From assembly GCA_919901745.1 (NCBI GenBank), contig CAKKPP010000005.1:1-33749 (forward strand): a DNA stretch of 33,749 nucleotides, in the 5' to 3' direction. Shown piece by piece: positions 14,834 to 22,758 of the stretch (the stretch's first letter is position 1; the number at the start of each line of letters is the position of its first letter). The notes beneath the pieces are model-generated. The model ran no database searches. It was given only the letters and a program-made list of their open reading frames with translations, and was not told where the DNA came from. This DNA is from Chloroflexota bacterium (lineage in GTDB: Bacteria > Chloroflexota > Limnocylindria > Limnocylindrales > CSP1-4). Both the position numbers and the translations under genes were made by a program.

Positions 14834-15237
14834 TTCCGTCGACCGATCCGCCCGAGGTGCGTGTCCTGGAAGCTCGTCGGGTACTTGAGACCGTAGCCGA
14901 GCGCCCGATCGATGCCCGTGTGCGCCACGAGCAGGACACCGCCAAGCACCAGGCCCGGGACGTTCAACGCGAACCCGACCCCCAGCACCGCGAGTCCCGT
15001 CGCCCAGTTGTGGGCGAGGTTGTACGCGATCGCGCCGAGATGCGGACCGCGCAGGTACCCGGCCATCGAGACATCCGGGACAAGAAGCAGCACGAAGAAC
15101 CACGGCCAGTCGGCCCCGAGCGCCAGCCATGCGGCACCTCCCGCGGCGAGCGCGGCGATGCCCTCGGCCCGGAGCCAGCGCCGGACCCAGGGGGTCGTGC
15201 CCTCGTATGTCGCGATGGACGTGGGCGCGTCGCTCAC
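14830..15237 (-). CDS. DUF4260-like small membrane protein
   Basis: The 135-residue protein starts at a GTG overlapping the DUF2277 stop and ends overlapping the decarboxylase start, both by four bases. It has about four hydrophobic segments (around 26-41, 45-57, 78-92 and 95-107) with the motifs LLVPDVSMAGYLRGPHLGAIAYNLAHN and a C-terminal HTGIDRALGYGLKYPTSFQDTHLGRIG, which I associate with the DUF4260 family. The function of that family is unknown. The conserved His/Asp residues near the membrane ends suggest a possible enzyme, but this is speculative. Confidence 0.75.
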   Translation of the reverse strand: MSDAPTSIATYEGTTPWVRRWLRAEGIAALAAGGAAWLALGADWPWFFVLLLVPDVSMAGYLRGPHLGAIAYNLAHNWATGLAVLGVGFALNVPGLVLGGVLLVAHTGIDRALGYGLKYPTSFQDTHLGRIGRRK

Positions 15238-15500
15238 GCGGACGTCCGCAGGGCCGAGCTCCGCCCAGAGCCTGCGATCCAGCGGTCCGGGCCCTCCTCC
15301 ACCGTCACGCCGAGCGACGCGAGCAACCGTACCGACGCCGCCGCAACGTCCGAGATCGCGGCGTCGAACGCCTCCTCGTTGCGCGCCGACGGCGATCGAT
15401 AGCCGCTGACCTTGCGCACGAACTGGCGAGCGGCGGCCTCGACCTCGCCGGTGGTGGCCGCCTCGTCCTGGCGACGGAGCTGCTTGATGCTTCTGCACAT
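15234..15500 (-). CDS. DUF2277 family protein
   Basis: This 88-residue protein begins MCRSIKQLRRQDEAATTGEV and includes AARQFVRKVSGYRSPSARNEEAFD, the signature of DUF2277. The family is short and predominantly helical, with no known function; the conserved N-terminal MCRSIK with its Cys may bind a ligand. AGGAGG seven bases before the ATG is a strong ribosome binding site and overlaps the end of the formamidase gene. The last ~20 residues are extra compared with the core domain. It is translationally coupled to the DUF4260 gene. Confidence 0.85.
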   Translation of the reverse strand: MCRSIKQLRRQDEAATTGEVEAAARQFVRKVSGYRSPSARNEEAFDAAISDVAAASVRLLASLGVTVEEGPDRWIAGSGRSSALRTSA

Positions 15501-15511
15501 GTGGGCGCCTC

Positions 15512-16537
15512 CTATGCTCTCGGCCCGACGGCCGCGCCGATCGCCCGCAGGCGTTCGTGGACCCCGCCCATCCACGGGATGTCGCGGGGCAGGTACCGCT
15601 TCGGCATCTTCGCGACCACCGTGTAGTTGGCATCGCAGACGTTCGCGATCGGTGAGCTCGACGCCTGGGACACCAGCTGGTAGGTGTCCATGATCGAAAG
15701 CCCCGATGCGGCCGAGATCCACTGGATGAGCTGGGTGTGCGCGATCCGGAACGCATCCTCCAGCGGCCGATAGGAGCCGGCGACCATGATCGCCTCGTCG
15801 TTCTCGAGCCGCGGCCACTCGCAGAACACGCCCTTGATGACCTCGACCGTGAGCCGTGTGTTCATCGCCCCTTCGACGGCAACGCCGCAGACCTCGCCCT
15901 CGCCCATCGTGTAGTGGCCGTCGCCGAGCGAGAAGAGCGCCCCCTCGACGTTCACCCCGAGGTAGATCGTCGCCCCGGCCCGCGCCTCGGGCGTGTCCAT
16001 GTTGCCGCCGAACGCCTCCGGGACCAGCACGTTCCGCCGCTCGAACGCGGCCGGCGCGACACCGATCGTGCCGTGGAACGGCTGCAGCGGAAGGCGAACG
16101 ATGTGATCGGAGTCGAGCGCCCGGAAGATCACCTCGCGGGATGCCCGGTCGACCTCGTAGATCCACGTTCGCTCGGGAAGCGCCGCCTGGAGGGTCGCGG
16201 TGTACTTGGTCCCGGTGAGGGCACCGAACAGCGGGACGGTGGTGCTGACGGCCCACTCGCGCGCCGGCTGAACATCGATCAGATGGATCGCCAGCGTGTC
16301 GCCCGGTTCGGCGCCTTCCACGTAGAACGGTCCGGTCTGCGGATTGATGAACGGATAGGTGATCGCCCGGCTCGGGAGATCTTCGACAGTCCGGATCCGC
16401 CCACCGAAGCAATCCTCCGTGTACAGGTCGAGCACGTCACCCGGCTTGACCCGCATGACCGGGTCGTACCCGCCGAACGTCCAGGCGTACTGGTCCTCGG
16501 CCGGCACGAACCGGGTGATCGATCGCTGCTCGGCCAC
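15512..16537 (-). CDS. Acetamidase/formamidase family amidohydrolase
   Basis: The 341-residue protein matches the acetamidase/formamidase family: VKPGDVLDLYTEDCFGGRI near the N-terminus, NPQTGPFYVEGAEPGDTLAIHL, PFHGTIGVAP, FGGNMDTPEARAGATIYLGV, and GDGHYTMGEGEVCGVAVEGAMN. These enzymes hydrolyse formamide or short amides to ammonia and formate or acetate. The GTG at 16537 is fixed by GGAGG seven bases upstream; an earlier in-frame start would run antisense into the transporter gene. It heads a four-gene leftward operon and is divergent from an amino-acid/amide-type ABC transporter, as for known amide-uptake clusters. Formate produced would feed the formate dehydrogenase in this window (inference). 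Confidence 0.87.
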   Translation of the reverse strand: MAEQRSITRFVPAEDQYAWTFGGYDPVMRVKPGDVLDLYTEDCFGGRIRTVEDLPSRAITYPFINPQTGPFYVEGAEPGDTLAIHLIDVQPAREWAVSTTVPLFGALTGTKYTATLQAALPERTWIYEVDRASREVIFRALDSDHIVRLPLQPFHGTIGVAPAAFERRNVLVPEAFGGNMDTPEARAGATIYLGVNVEGALFSLGDGHYTMGEGEVCGVAVEGAMNTRLTVEVIKGVFCEWPRLENDEAIMVAGSYRPLEDAFRIAHTQLIQWISAASGLSIMDTYQLVSQASSSPIANVCDANYTVVAKMPKRYLPRDIPWMGGVHERLRAIGAAVGPRA

Positions 16538-16582
16538 GAGGAATCCTCCGCAACTGGTGACGTTTCCGGGCCCCCGATCCAG

Positions 16583-16589
16583 TATCGTA
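16583..16589. promoter_or_regulatory. Overlapping divergent -10 elements (formamidase / transporter operons)
   Basis: TATCGTA contains TATCGT on the plus strand and TACGAT on the minus strand, so the two divergent operons may share one bidirectional -10. Leaders would be about 80 bases (transporter) and 40 bases (formamidase), both with Shine-Dalgarno sites. Confidence 0.4.
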
Positions 16590-16676
16590 CCGACGTGGCC
16601 GGGATCGTGAGCGACGACTGGCAATGGCTGCCCGTGTCGCGTCTTGGGGCCCCGGCCGCAGAGGAGGAAGTCGGCA

Positions 16677-17888
16677 ATGCGTAGCCCCCTGAGGGTGTTC
16701 GCCGCGTTGGGCACTCTTGCAATCGTGTTGGCCGCATGCGGCGCCAACGTCATACCCGGAGACAGCGTGCCGGCCAGTCCTGGCGGCAGCGGCGACAAGA
16801 TCATCATCGGCGCCAGCCTGACCCTGACGGGCATCCAGGCCCCATTCGACGAGCCCGGCCTGCGCGGCGCCCAGCTGGCCGTCGACGAGCTCAACAAGAA
16901 GGGCGGGATCCTCGGCAAGCAGGTGGAGCTGGTCAATCTCGACGGCAAGAGCGATCCCGTGATCGTCGGAAACAACGCGATCCAGCTGATCGAGAACGGT
17001 GCCGTCGCGATCATCGCGCCGTGCGACTTCGACTTCGGAAGCCCGGCCAGCCGCGAGGCGCAGAAGGCCGGCCTCGTCGGGATCTCGACCTGTGCGTCGT
17101 CACCGCTCTACAACTCGACCAACCTGGGCGACAAGCAGTTCACGCTGTCGATGTGGAACACGACGATGGGCTCGTCGGCCGCCGAGTTCTCCTTCAAGGA
17201 GAAGGGCTGGAAGACCGCCTACGTCGTGACCGACACCTTCATCGACTACACCACCTCGCTCAGCCGCTACTTCATCGACTCGTTCAAGAACGCGGGCGGC
17301 ACGGTCTTCGCCGAGGACACCTACACGCAGGGCGCCCAGGACTTCTCGGCGCAGTTGCAGCGGATCCAGGCACTGCCCGCGCAGCCGGACGTGTTCTTCG
17401 TCTCGTCCTACCAGCCCGACCTGGGCACGATCATCCGGACGATGCGCTCCGCGGGCATCACGGCCCCGATCTTCGGCGGCGATTCGTACGACGATCCGCA
17501 ACTCGTCGAGACCCTTGCCGACCTCGGCACGGAGGTCTACTTCATCACCCACAGCTGGGCCGCGCCTGACGCCGGCCCCGCCATGAAGGCATTCCTTGAC
17601 GTCTGGCAGGCGAAGCACGGCGCGGCGCCGGACACCGCGTTCGTGGTCACCGGCTGGGACACCGTCAACATCCTGGCCCAAGCCATGGAGAAGGCGCAGT
17701 CGACCGACGGCGCGGCCGTCGCGAAGGCAATGGAGGATCTCACGTTCGATCTCCTGACGGGCAAGCTGGACTGGTCCGATGCCGCATCGGGTCATGAGCC
17801 AAACAAGGAAACCGTGGTCGTTCAGATCACCCAGGGATCGACCAAGTTCCTCGGGTGGTACCTGCCGGAGTACCTGCCGAAGCCCTGA
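16677..17888 (+). CDS. Branched-chain-amino-acid-type ABC transporter substrate-binding lipoprotein
   Basis: The 403-residue protein begins with a lipoprotein signal (MRSPLRVFAALGTLAIVLAAC, lipobox LAAC) and then has the type I periplasmic-binding fold: IIIGASLTLTGIQAPFDEPG, GAQLAVDELNKKGGILGKQVEL, AIIAPCDFDFGSPASREAQKAG, and a second lobe with AYVVTDTFIDYTTSLSRYF. This is the LivK/UrtA/amide-binding family, which delivers branched-chain amino acids, urea, short amides or polyols. The start is the ATG after GAGGAGGAAG; an in-frame ATG upstream (16644) would spoil the signal peptide. It is the first of an eight-gene operon. Divergence from formamidase hints at an amide ligand, but the ligand is not proven. 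Confidence 0.9.
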   Translation: MRSPLRVFAALGTLAIVLAACGANVIPGDSVPASPGGSGDKIIIGASLTLTGIQAPFDEPGLRGAQLAVDELNKKGGILGKQVELVNLDGKSDPVIVGNNAIQLIENGAVAIIAPCDFDFGSPASREAQKAGLVGISTCASSPLYNSTNLGDKQFTLSMWNTTMGSSAAEFSFKEKGWKTAYVVTDTFIDYTTSLSRYFIDSFKNAGGTVFAEDTYTQGAQDFSAQLQRIQALPAQPDVFFVSSYQPDLGTIIRTMRSAGITAPIFGGDSYDDPQLVETLADLGTEVYFITHSWAAPDAGPAMKAFLDVWQAKHGAAPDTAFVVTGWDTVNILAQAMEKAQSTDGAAVAKAMEDLTFDLLTGKLDWSDAASGHEPNKETVVVQITQGSTKFLGWYLPEYLPKP

Positions 17889-17909
17889 CCTCGTCGAACT
17901 GACTTCAGC

Positions 17910-17937
17910 TCGGGCCCGGGCATCAGCTCGGGCCCGA
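17910..17937 (+). terminator. Hairpin / attenuator between binding-protein gene and the rest of the operon
   Basis: TCGGGCCCG (17910-17918) and CGGGCCCGA (17929-17937) form a perfect 9-bp stem with a 10-base loop, followed by a pyrimidine run. The core also belongs to a 13-bp direct repeat (17906 and 17924). Such hairpins often raise binding-protein expression above that of the permease genes. Confidence 0.6.
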
Positions 17938-17959
17938 CTTCTTCACGGAGGACAGAGCG

Positions 17960-18688
17960 ACGAGCAGTCTGATCGTCGAGGGCGTGACCAAGGACTTCGT
18001 GGGCCTGCGCGCGCTCGACAACGTGAGCCTGGAACTGGCGCAGGGCGAGATCCTCGGGCTGATCGGCCCCAACGGATCCGGCAAGACCACGCTCATCAAC
18101 GTCATCTCCGGCCTGCTCGCGCCGACGGCAGGGCGCGCCCGGGTGGACGGCACCGTCGTGACCGGCAAGCCGGCCCATGTCTCGGCGCGTGCCGGCATCG
18201 CCCGAACCTTCCAATCGGTGCGACTGTTCAAGGCACTCACCGCGAGGGAAAACGTCGAGGTGGCAGCGCTGGCCGCCGGCGTACGCAGGGTCGAGGCAAA
18301 ACGTCGAGCCGATGAGCTGCTCGGTGAGTTCGGGCTGGCGCGCTGGCACAACGTCCTCGCCGGCGCCCTTCCGTATGGCCTGGAACGGAGCCTGGAGATG
18401 GCCCGGGCGATCGCCACCGGTGCGACGTTCCTGCTGCTCGACGAGCCGGCGGCCGGCCTCGACGAGTCCGAGGGCGACGCACTCCTGGCGCTCCTGGCCG
18501 GGATCCCGGCGACGCGCGGCTGCGGGATCCTCGTGATCGACCACGACATGCGCCTGATCATGCGGCTCTGCCGGCGCCTGCACGTCCTGGCTCACGGTCA
18601 GACGATCTCCGAGGGAACGGCCGACGAGGTCCGCCGCGACCCGCGGGTCATCGAGGCCTACCTGGGATCCGCGGGGGCGGCGGCCTGA
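17960..18688 (+). CDS. ABC transporter ATPase, LivG type (possible ACG start)
   Basis: The protein has Walker A GPNGSGKTT, Q-loop region TFQSVRLFKALT, signature-like LPYGLERSLEMARAIA, Walker B LLLDEPAAGLDE and the switch His in IDHDM, with the LivG subtype C-terminal segment HGQTISEGTADEVRRDPRVIEAYLG. It couples ATP hydrolysis to import with LivF, LivH and LivM. Start choice is a problem: the first ATG/GTG in frame is GTG 17984, but the preceding in-frame codons read SSLIVEG, the normal first strand of the ABC domain. An ACG at 17960 lies seven bases after GGAGGA, the only good ribosome binding site. I give 17960 as the likely start (242 residues); the minimum is 17984. Confidence 0.85.
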   Translation, partial: TSSLIVEGVTKDFVGLRALDNVSLELAQGEILGLIGPNGSGKTTLINVISGLLAPTAGRARVDGTVVTGKPAHVSARAGIARTFQSVRLFKALTARENVEVAALAAGVRRVEAKRRADELLGEFGLARWHNVLAGALPYGLERSLEMARAIATGATFLLLDEPAAGLDESEGDALLALLAGIPATRGCGILVIDHDMRLIMRLCRRLHVLAHGQTISEGTADEVRRDPRVIEAYLGSAGAAA

Positions 18689-18690
18689 GC

Positions 18691-19434
18691 ATGCTGTCCG
18701 TCGCGCAGGTCGAGGCACGCTACGGCGCGATCGTCGCCCTGCGCGACGTGTCGCTGACCGTCGAGGAGGGTGAGCTCGTCGCGCTCGTCGGCTCGAACGG
18801 TGCGGGCAAGTCGACGACCCTGGCCGTCGTCGCCGGCCTCCATCGACCAACGGGCGGCACGGTGAACTTCGAAGGCACGTCGCTGGTGGGTCGCGCCCCC
18901 GAGGACGTGGCCCGACTGGGCATCTCGCTTGTGCCCGAGAACCGTGGCATCTTCCCGACCCTGACGGTCGCCGAGAATCTCCGGCTGGGGGCATATCTCC
19001 GTCGCGATGGTGCCGCCGCGGTGCGTCAGGACCTGGACGGCCTCTTCGAGCGCTTCCCGGTCCTGGGCCAGCGCCGGGATCAGCAGGCCGGGACGCTATC
19101 GGGCGGAGAACAGCAACAGCTTGCGATCGCCCGCGCCCTGGTCGGCAAGCCGCGATTGTTGATGCTCGACGAGCCCTCGCTCGGTCTTGCTCCCACGCTC
19201 GTGGATCGCGTGTTCGAGCTCGTCGGCGAACTGCATCGGAGTGGTGTCACGATCCTGTTGGTCGAACAGAACGTTCGGCGCACGCTCGAGGTCGCCGACC
19301 GCGCCTACCTGCTGCGGACCGGGCGGATGGAGGCTTCGGGCCGACCGTCCGACCTGCGTGCCCTCGTCGACATCGAGAGCGTGTACCTGGGTGGCGGTCC
19401 GACGACGTCCACCGCCGACGCGGGACCGGGATGA
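18691..19434 (+). CDS. ABC transporter ATPase, LivF type
   Basis: The 247-residue ATPase shows Walker A GSNGAGKST, Q-loop LVPENRGIFPTLTVAENL (the 'RxIFpxLTVxENL' typical of LivF), signature LSGGEQQQLAIARAL, Walker B LLMLDEPSLGL and switch EQN. It begins two bases after the LivG stop and its own stop overlaps the LivH start (ATGA). It forms the ATPase heterodimer with the preceding protein. A short unstructured tail (GGGPTTSTADAGPG) follows the domain. Length and motifs are standard. Confidence 0.93.
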   Translation: MLSVAQVEARYGAIVALRDVSLTVEEGELVALVGSNGAGKSTTLAVVAGLHRPTGGTVNFEGTSLVGRAPEDVARLGISLVPENRGIFPTLTVAENLRLGAYLRRDGAAAVRQDLDGLFERFPVLGQRRDQQAGTLSGGEQQQLAIARALVGKPRLLMLDEPSLGLAPTLVDRVFELVGELHRSGVTILLVEQNVRRTLEVADRAYLLRTGRMEASGRPSDLRALVDIESVYLGGGPTTSTADAGPG

Positions 19435-20327
19435 CCCCGGAGTTCGCACTCCAGTACCTCATCAACGCCCTGAGTCTCGGCAGCCTCTATGCGCTCATGG
19501 CGCTCGGAATGGCCATCGTCTTCGGCGTCCTGCGCCTGGTCAATCTCGCGTACGGCGAGTTGATCATGGTTGCCGGCTACACGCTCTTCGTGCTCAACGA
19601 CAGCCCGTTGCCGTGGCTCATCCTTGCGGCAGGTGCCGTCGCGATGGCCATGGTGGCGAGTGTCCTCACCGAGCGCATCGCATTCCGCCCGGTACGCGTG
19701 AATTCGCTGAACGCGATGCTCATCACGTCCTTTGCGGTCAGCACGCTGCTCCAGAACGCGGCCCTGCTCCTGGTCTCGCCTCGGACGCGCGCCGTCAACG
19801 TGCCCGGCGTCCTCTCGCAGAACCTCGATGTCGGCGGCTTCAACGTCTCCATGGCCAACGTCCTGACGATCATCGTGAGCCTCGGCCTCCTGTTCGGGCT
19901 GAACCTCCTGCTGCGGCGCACGACGCTGGGGATCGCTCTTCGTGCCGCAGCCGACGACTTCCCGATGACGCGGATGCTGGGCGTGCGCGCCGATCGCGTC
20001 ATCGCCACCGCGTTTGCGATCAGCGGAGTGCTGGCCGGTGTGGTGGGGCTCTTCTGGGTGGCGCGGATCGGCTCGGTCATCCCGACGATCGGCGCCGGGC
20101 CACTCCTGATCGCATTGATCGCGACGGTCATCGGTGGGATGAGCGGCCTGTCCGGGGCGATCGTCGGCGGCTATCTGCTCGGTGCCCTGACCGTCGGAAT
20201 GCAGCTGCTGCTCCCGCAGGGCCTCCTGGACTATCGCGACGCGTTCACGTTCGCCATCGTGATCCTGGTCCTGCTTGTCCGACCCCAGGGGCTCATCGCC
20301 GGTCGCTCAGCCGCGAGGGTCGGGTGA
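19431..20327 (+). CDS. ABC transporter permease, LivH type
   Basis: The 298-residue protein has about eight hydrophobic helices and the LivH pattern: FALQYLINALSLGSLYALMALG at the N-terminus, GVLRLVNLAYGELIMVAGY, LLRRTTLGIALRAAADD with the following MTRMLGVRADRVIATAFAISG coupling region contacting the ATPases, and the C-terminal LLVRPQGLIAGRSAARVG. It forms half of the membrane channel. Its start overlaps LivF and its stop overlaps LivM (TGATG), so expression is tightly coupled. Confidence 0.93.
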   Translation: MTPEFALQYLINALSLGSLYALMALGMAIVFGVLRLVNLAYGELIMVAGYTLFVLNDSPLPWLILAAGAVAMAMVASVLTERIAFRPVRVNSLNAMLITSFAVSTLLQNAALLLVSPRTRAVNVPGVLSQNLDVGGFNVSMANVLTIIVSLGLLFGLNLLLRRTTLGIALRAAADDFPMTRMLGVRADRVIATAFAISGVLAGVVGLFWVARIGSVIPTIGAGPLLIALIATVIGGMSGLSGAIVGGYLLGALTVGMQLLLPQGLLDYRDAFTFAIVILVLLVRPQGLIAGRSAARVG

Positions 20328-21400
20328 TGGGATCCCTGCTGACAGGCGTGGCGATCCTGATCCGGGGTCACCGCCAGCTGTTGATCCTGATCGTCCCGAT
20401 CGCGATCTTCGCCGTGGTGACGCAACTGGTCGGGGGCACGCTCCTGGGCCGGATCGCGATCGCCTTCTTCATCAACCTGATGGTGGTCCTCAGCCTCCAG
20501 ATCTTCACGGGAAACTCGGGACTGCTGTCGTTTGCCCACGTGGGATTCATGGGGATCGGCGCTTACGTCTCGGCCGTGTTGACGATGACGCCGGAGGCCA
20601 AGGCCTTCGCGATCCCGGACCTGTACCCGGCGCTCGTTCCGGTCACGCTGCCGTTCATTCCGGCGGTGCTGATCGGCGGGCTCGTCGCCGCCGTGGTGGC
20701 GGCAGTGGTCACCTTCCCGATCATGCGGCTTCGGGAGGCAGCGTCGGTCATCTCGACCTTTGCCCTGCTCGTGATCATCCAGGTGATCCTCGCGCACTGG
20801 CACGAATTGACAAACGGGCCGCGTTCTCTCTTCGGGCTCCAGCCCTACACGGACCTGCCGACGGCGGCGCTGTGGGGCGTGATCTTCATCGTCGTCGCCT
20901 GGGTCTTCAGGCACTCGTCGATCGGACTTCGATTGCGGGCCTCGCAGGACAGCGAGCCGGCTGCGCTCACCATCGGTGTCAACGTGGTGCGGCTGCGCTG
21001 GATCGCCTTCATCGTCAGCGCCTTCATCGCGGGCTTTGCGGGAGGGCTGTGGGCGCATTTCGTGACAACCTTCTCGCCGCGGGCCTTCTACCTGATCGAG
21101 ACCTTCGTGGCGGTGACGATGCTGATCGTCGGGGGACCCAGAACGGTGTCGGGCGCGGTCATTGGAACGGTCATCGTCACGGCGGCGTTTCAAGGCCTCC
21201 GAACCATCGAGAACCAGATCAATCTCGAGCGTCTCCTGCCATTCCAGGTCGTTGGCGTGACCGAGATCCTGCTCGCCGTCGTGCTCATCGTCGTCCTCAC
21301 CGTTCGACCCGGTGGGTTGATCGAGGAGCGCGAGATCTTCTCGGGACCCGGTGGTCCGCTCGGGCCGGATGCCGATTCGGCCGCGAAGGCACCGCCGTGA
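20327..21400 (+). CDS. ABC transporter permease, LivM type
   Basis: The 357-residue protein is highly hydrophobic, with the LivM features IFTGNSGLLSFAHVGFMGIGAYVSAVL, a later GLRLRASQDSEPAALTIGVNV coupling loop, FVAVTMLIVGGPRTVSGAVIGT and the C-terminal LTVRPGGLIEEREIF. It pairs with the LivH protein. ATG 20327 overlaps the LivH stop by one base; GTG 20324 is an equally possible start one codon earlier. The soluble tail after about residue 330 (GPGGPLGPDADSAAKAPP) is variable. Confidence 0.92.
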   Translation: MGSLLTGVAILIRGHRQLLILIVPIAIFAVVTQLVGGTLLGRIAIAFFINLMVVLSLQIFTGNSGLLSFAHVGFMGIGAYVSAVLTMTPEAKAFAIPDLYPALVPVTLPFIPAVLIGGLVAAVVAAVVTFPIMRLREAASVISTFALLVIIQVILAHWHELTNGPRSLFGLQPYTDLPTAALWGVIFIVVAWVFRHSSIGLRLRASQDSEPAALTIGVNVVRLRWIAFIVSAFIAGFAGGLWAHFVTTFSPRAFYLIETFVAVTMLIVGGPRTVSGAVIGTVIVTAAFQGLRTIENQINLERLLPFQVVGVTEILLAVVLIVVLTVRPGGLIEEREIFSGPGGPLGPDADSAAKAPP

Positions 21401-22758
21401 CGATGGGCGCGACCCGGAGCGTCGAGGCGCTCGGCGCCGACTTCCTGTGGGTCGTCTATCACGACTACACGTCATTGGGACGAGCGAAGGCGGTCACGCG
21501 CGACCGCTTCGCGGAGGCCGTGGAGCGCGGCGTGACGTTCGCGAAGGCGAACTGGGACATCGCCATCGACGACGAGCTCATCCCGCACCCCGGATTTGCC
21601 GCGGATTCGGGCGACTTCATCGCTCGTCCCGACCTCGCGACGCTGGTCCGGCTGCCGCACCGGCCGCGCGTCGCCCAGGCATTCAGTGACCTCCTCGATG
21701 AGGACGGCCGGCCGTGGGATGGCGACCCTCGTGGTCGACTGCGTCACCAGGTCGAGGAGCTCGGGGGTCTCGGCCTGACGGCCAGGGTCGCGTTCGAAGC
21801 CGAGTTCCAGCTCATGCGTCCGGGCGAGGGTGGCTGGGAACCCGCCGACCACGGCCGGATGTTCACCGTTGACGAGATCGAGGCCCGCTGGGCATGGTGC
21901 GAGCAGCTCCTGGACGGGTTGAGCACGATGCACGTCCCCGTCCATCAACTCGGGAAGGAATACGGCATCGGCCAGTACGAGCTGAGCCTGCTCCCAGCCG
22001 ACCCGGTCACGGCCGTCGATCGCTATCTGCTGGCACGCCAGCTGGTGAAGGCGCTCGCGCGCGACGCCGGTCTCGTGGCGACCTTCATGCCGAAGCCGCG
22101 CGCGGACGCGCCGGGCAATGGGCTGCACGTCCACGTCAGCCTGTGGAACGCCGACGGCACCGACGCGACCGCCGACCCACGGGACCCCGCTGCCCTCTCC
22201 GCGCTCGGCGGAGCCGCGGTCGCCGGCCTCCTCGACCACGCCGGTGCCCAGGCGGCGATCGGATCGGCGACGCCAAATTCGTACAAGCGACTGCTGCCCG
22301 GTTCGTGGGCCCCGGCACATGTCTGCTGGGCGTTCGGGAATCGGGCGGCGCTCGTCCGCGTCCCGTCACGCGGCGCCGGCCGTCGGCTGGAATACCGTTC
22401 GGGCGACGCGTCGGGCAGTCCGTACCTCCACCTGGCGGGCCTGCTGGCCGCGATCATCGACGGGATCCGTCGACGGGCGGCACCCCCGGCACCGGTCAAC
22501 GACGACATCGGCCACTGGCCGGACGAACTCGTGCGGGAACGCGGGATCGCACGCCTGCCGGGATCGCTGGAGGAGGCGCTCGCGGCCCTGGAAGGCGACG
22601 ACCTGATGCTCGAGATGCTCGGTCCGATCATCGCCGAGCACTACCCTGCCGTGAAGACCTACGAAGCGTCCGCGTACCGGGCGGCCCTGGCCGCCTCGGG
22701 TCAGGCGGACTCGGAGGTGACCGAGTGGGAGCGCACCACCTACCTGGAGCCACTGTGA
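21397..22758 (+). CDS. Glutamine-synthetase-fold ligase (GlnA-like / gamma-glutamylamine-type)
   Basis: The 453-residue protein carries the glutamine synthetase catalytic motifs: AFEAEFQLM (metal Glu), KEYGIGQYELS, the ATP/glutamate motif NGLHVHVSLW, NSYKRLLPGSWAP, and RLEYRSGDASGSPYL. The N-terminal beta-grasp is present (DFLWVVYHDYTSLGRAKAV). The family includes glutamine synthetase and relatives such as PuuA and GlnT that ligate glutamate to amines. Placement after an ABC importer and before a class III aminotransferase is the pattern of amine catabolism, so I favour an amine or alternative substrate over housekeeping glutamine synthesis (inference). The GTG overlaps the LivM stop; an ATG two codons later is also possible. 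Confidence 0.85.
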   Translation: MTMGATRSVEALGADFLWVVYHDYTSLGRAKAVTRDRFAEAVERGVTFAKANWDIAIDDELIPHPGFAADSGDFIARPDLATLVRLPHRPRVAQAFSDLLDEDGRPWDGDPRGRLRHQVEELGGLGLTARVAFEAEFQLMRPGEGGWEPADHGRMFTVDEIEARWAWCEQLLDGLSTMHVPVHQLGKEYGIGQYELSLLPADPVTAVDRYLLARQLVKALARDAGLVATFMPKPRADAPGNGLHVHVSLWNADGTDATADPRDPAALSALGGAAVAGLLDHAGAQAAIGSATPNSYKRLLPGSWAPAHVCWAFGNRAALVRVPSRGAGRRLEYRSGDASGSPYLHLAGLLAAIIDGIRRRAAPPAPVNDDIGHWPDELVRERGIARLPGSLEEALAALEGDDLMLEMLGPIIAEHYPAVKTYEASAYRAALAASGQADSEVTEWERTTYLEPL

